Source: Marisa cornuarietis (Eukaryota > Mollusca > Gastropoda > Architaenioglossa > Ampullariidae). From it: DNA of 64,000 bases. Under the pieces are notes generated by a model. The model did not search any database and was not told the DNA's origin. It saw nothing but the letters and a program-made list of their open reading frames with translations. Made by a program: the position numbers and the translations under genes. How positions within the stretch are numbered: the first letter of the stretch is position 1; each line of letters opens with the position of its first letter. The stretch is from the NCBI GenBank assembly GCA_004794655.1, contig SMMW01000635.1, positions 1,706,001 through 1,770,000 of the forward strand. The letters run 5' to 3'. This document shows positions 61,871 through 64,000 of this stretch, in pieces.

Positions 61871-62768
61871 ATGAATATCGTTCCCGATCAAATGAAATAA
61901 AGAGAAGCATAAAATGTTTACTTCTAGAATGGTTGAACCTTACCCGCTTCACTGCACTTGCTTAGCATAACTTTACTGAATCAGCAAAAGTCTTTGATGT
62001 TTTGTGATCGCCATCAGTCGTGAAAGGGATCATGAAGCAACGATCATGCGATATGAGACCCCCGAATATGTTTTCATCATCTAAACCATTGCTTTCATAG
62101 TCCGTTAATTTCTCTGAAAAGCGGCAACATTTCGAAAGAAATACTAGGATCGACTAGGTGTCAACATATGTTCGATATGGATTGTTTTGTAAAGTCCTGC
62201 TACTGGCAGCTTCATCAGAAACCGCTCTTTGAATATTCAAACTGCTTTTCACGCGCCATTTAACGATACTCCTTTTGGGAATTTCACAGTATTGCCCGCA
62301 GCTTCATTCATGATTTATGGCAGCTTGCAAACGTTCGAGCTGTTGAAAAACTCTGGCATACGCCATGCTTGACGAGTCACAACTGGAGCATTGAAGAATC
62401 CACACCTCTTCCGTTGTCATGATACTGTAGCCACTGTGTCGGAATCACTAAAACCTTAATAATACATTAATTGCAGTTTCTGAATGTTCAGGTAGGTCAC
62501 AAGAACCAACTTGCATACCGTGACGACTTCTCATATCAAATTCTGACCTCGGCCATTGTGACACAGAAAAGTTAAGTTTCATTCTGTTTGGAGTCTTTTT
62601 CCGTCCCTACCCAACCCCCGGTACTTAACCTAAAGCATTAATTTCTCAGGAGAACTGGAGGTGGTCCAACTAAGGCAGAACCGACTTTAACACCAACATT
62701 ACACGAGCGCGATTACACTCGTGGGAATATTCTTCGTCGAACTTGGCAAAGGTATTCTCCTGAAAATA
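61871..62768. other. Region downstream of the GPCR coding sequence
   Basis: This would hold the 3' UTR of the minus-strand GPCR. I see no perfect AATAAA on the minus strand here. ATTAAT-type variants occur near 62466 and 62637. Otherwise unremarkable. Confidence 0.4.
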
Positions 62769-63866
62769 CTATACCAGTGCAATTTCACTCATAGGGATAT
62801 TCTCTGTCGAGTTGGCAAGCGTGTACTGCGTGTGCAGCACGCTGTTGTTGGTGTCGCTGCGCTTCCGGTCTAAAGGAGGTCGACATGAGATCATGTCTTT
62901 GAACTTTGACCGGAATTTGTCGGCGGCCAGGAAGTAGAGATAGAAGTTGACGACGTGAGTGAGGTCCTGCATGAAGAAGACCAGCTGTTCCAGGAAGCTG
63001 CGCCGGGCTTTCTCCAGAGGATTGTCTCCCTCTTGGTGGAGACCAGCGTAGATTATGAAGACACAGATGGGAAGGGTGAGGACGAGAAACACGACGGCGG
63101 CCAGCACCATCATGATGCTGATAGTGTGTTCCAGGGTCCAGCTCTCATTCCGCTTGTCTTTCTTCGAGTGCTTCTGAGTCTGGCATCCTAACAGGCTCTT
63201 GCGTGCCGCCTGGTATCGCCGGAGGCCCACCACGATGAGGGTAGTGAGGACGAGGAGAAAGAGAAACGGCAGGAAGCAGTATATGAGGGTGGAGATCCAC
63301 TTCCAGGCGTACCCCCAGCTCACAACGAAGGTGCACGTGTTTCCAGAGGGGATGAAGATGAAGAATAGGTGCGCGTGAATTAAGAAGATGAAGAGGAAGA
63401 GCACGGCTGCAATGACACTCGCTCGCCTTTTTGTGAAGTAGATCCCCTTCTTCAGTGGGAAGGACACGGCTAGGAACCTTTCTAGGCAGACCAAGACGAG
63501 AACCCAGTTGGCATAGCAGCCGGCGATGTTGACGAAGTTGACGAGGGAGCACCCCACCTCTCCCAGCATCACTTTGTTGACAATGAGCTGATGGAAGACT
63601 AGTTTCAGCAGCAAAGCGATGGCGTCGACCACCGCCAGCAGAGCTACGTAGAGGGTGGCCGTGGACAAGGAGGACATGCGCAGTACTGTGGCCACGCATG
63701 CAACGTTGCCCGGGAAACCCAGCAGGAAAAAAATCCACATGTACGAGGCATAGATCATATCCTTGGCCGCCGTCAGTTGCCGAGCGGCGTCCTCATCAGC
63801 CTGCGAGTAAAAGGTGAAGTTCCCTCCAGTTATGTTGCTGCGCTGCACTGCCATGGATGTGTTCAT
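62769..63866 (-). CDS. Class A (rhodopsin-like) G-protein-coupled receptor, peptide-receptor type
   Basis: 365 residues, seven membrane segments, one coding exon. The N-terminus is short with N-glycosylation sequons at Asn2, Asn11 and Asn16. TM1 has GN (Asn54), TM2 Asp81, TM3 begins after Cys106 and ends in ERF (129-131) for DRY. Cys178 in extracellular loop 2 can pair with Cys106. TM4 lacks the usual Trp, TM5 has Pro200, TM6 has TLPICVF (Pro266) without the CWxP Trp, and TM7 has NFYLY (307-311) for NPxxY. Cys327 is a possible palmitoylation site. ERF/NFxxY variants are common in invertebrate FMRFamide-receptor/SRW-like peptide receptors, so a neuropeptide ligand is likely, but no specific one can be named. 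An in-frame TAA 12 nt upstream and an A at -3 fix the start. Confidence 0.95.
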   Translation of the reverse strand: MNTSMAVQRSNITGGNFTFYSQADEDAARQLTAAKDMIYASYMWIFFLLGFPGNVACVATVLRMSSLSTATLYVALLAVVDAIALLLKLVFHQLIVNKVMLGEVGCSLVNFVNIAGCYANWVLVLVCLERFLAVSFPLKKGIYFTKRRASVIAAVLFLFIFLIHAHLFFIFIPSGNTCTFVVSWGYAWKWISTLIYCFLPFLFLLVLTTLIVVGLRRYQAARKSLLGCQTQKHSKKDKRNESWTLEHTISIMMVLAAVVFLVLTLPICVFIIYAGLHQEGDNPLEKARRSFLEQLVFFMQDLTHVVNFYLYFLAADKFRSKFKDMISCRPPLDRKRSDTNNSVLHTQYTLANSTENIPMSEIALV

Positions 63867-63884
63867 TGTCCTACCTTAGCTCAC
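63867..63884 (-). other. GPCR 5' leader after a probable UTR intron
   Basis: On the minus strand a pyrimidine-rich TGCTTCTCGCTGCAG (AG at 63886-63885) resembles a 3' splice acceptor 18 nt before the GPCR start codon. The leader between them contains an in-frame TAA (63878-63876), so the coding sequence cannot extend upstream. A 5' UTR intron immediately before an intronless GPCR coding exon is common, but is inferred here. Confidence 0.5.
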
Positions 63885-64000
63885 CTGCAGCGAGAAGCAA
63901 TGAAAGGCATTTAGTGAGCATCTTTTAAGAGATGGTCTGGTAAACTCTGCGTTGACATGCAGTCTAAACAGGAAAATTTACTAACTGTACTTTCCGAGGT

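Noticed and set aside
63145..63738. 197-codon minus-strand frame inside the GPCR
   Set aside because: Alternative-frame shadow of the GPCR, which has full seven-helix structure in its own frame.

Overview
This window is animal nuclear DNA from a repeat-rich intergenic or intronic landscape. There are no operons or ribosome binding sites. There are many di-, tri- and tetranucleotide microsatellites, three large minisatellites, two RTE-type non-LTR retrotransposons with target-site duplications, tRNA-derived SINEs, a small hAT-type element, and one clear class A GPCR gene. The GPCR style (ERF for DRY, NFxxY for NPxxY), the RTE families and the SINE with an AACC tail fit a lophotrochozoan, most likely a gastropod or other mollusc. 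That placement is an inference.

Layout. 1-4520: a 24/30-bp minisatellite, split at 2711-4066 by a 1.36-kb retroposon with a 5-bp duplication and a (TAA)n tail. 4521-9508: non-coding DNA, then a reverse-oriented retroposon 3' tail, then a 3.2-kb 68/55-bp minisatellite. 9509-36147: mostly unassigned DNA with simple repeats (including about 242 bp of CTAT), two degenerate tRNA-SINE-like segments (17.3 and 32.3 kb), and two candidate exons of an unidentified minus-strand gene (24850-25012 with a consensus donor; 22680-22820 with a strong acceptor, stop and AATAAA).

36148-39754: an almost complete RTE-type LINE on the minus strand. It has an endonuclease ORF and a reverse transcriptase ORF separated by a frameshift, a (TGAC)n tail, a perfect 12-bp target-site duplication, and a perfect 33-bp foldback at its 5' end. 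48690-55168 is a transposon cluster: a possible hAT end, a second RTE-like LINE with a perfect 16-bp duplication but broken ORFs, a plus-strand RT remnant, a 427-bp hAT-like element with an 8-bp duplication, and a SINE with a 116-bp AACC tail. 57519-58202 is a 21/23-bp minisatellite with a 195-bp higher-order duplication. 62769-63866 (minus strand) is the GPCR, a single coding exon whose 5' leader probably ends an upstream intron.

Most of the long open frames in the window are artefacts of stop-free tandem repeats or antisense shadows of the LINE and the GPCR. I found no bacterial-type defence system, CRISPR array, rRNA or functional tRNA gene. The most unusual items are the LINE 5' foldback, the retroposon insertion that can be reconstructed inside the minisatellite, the triplet-length minisatellite that is open in most frames, and the candidate minus-strand gene at 22.7-25.0 kb.
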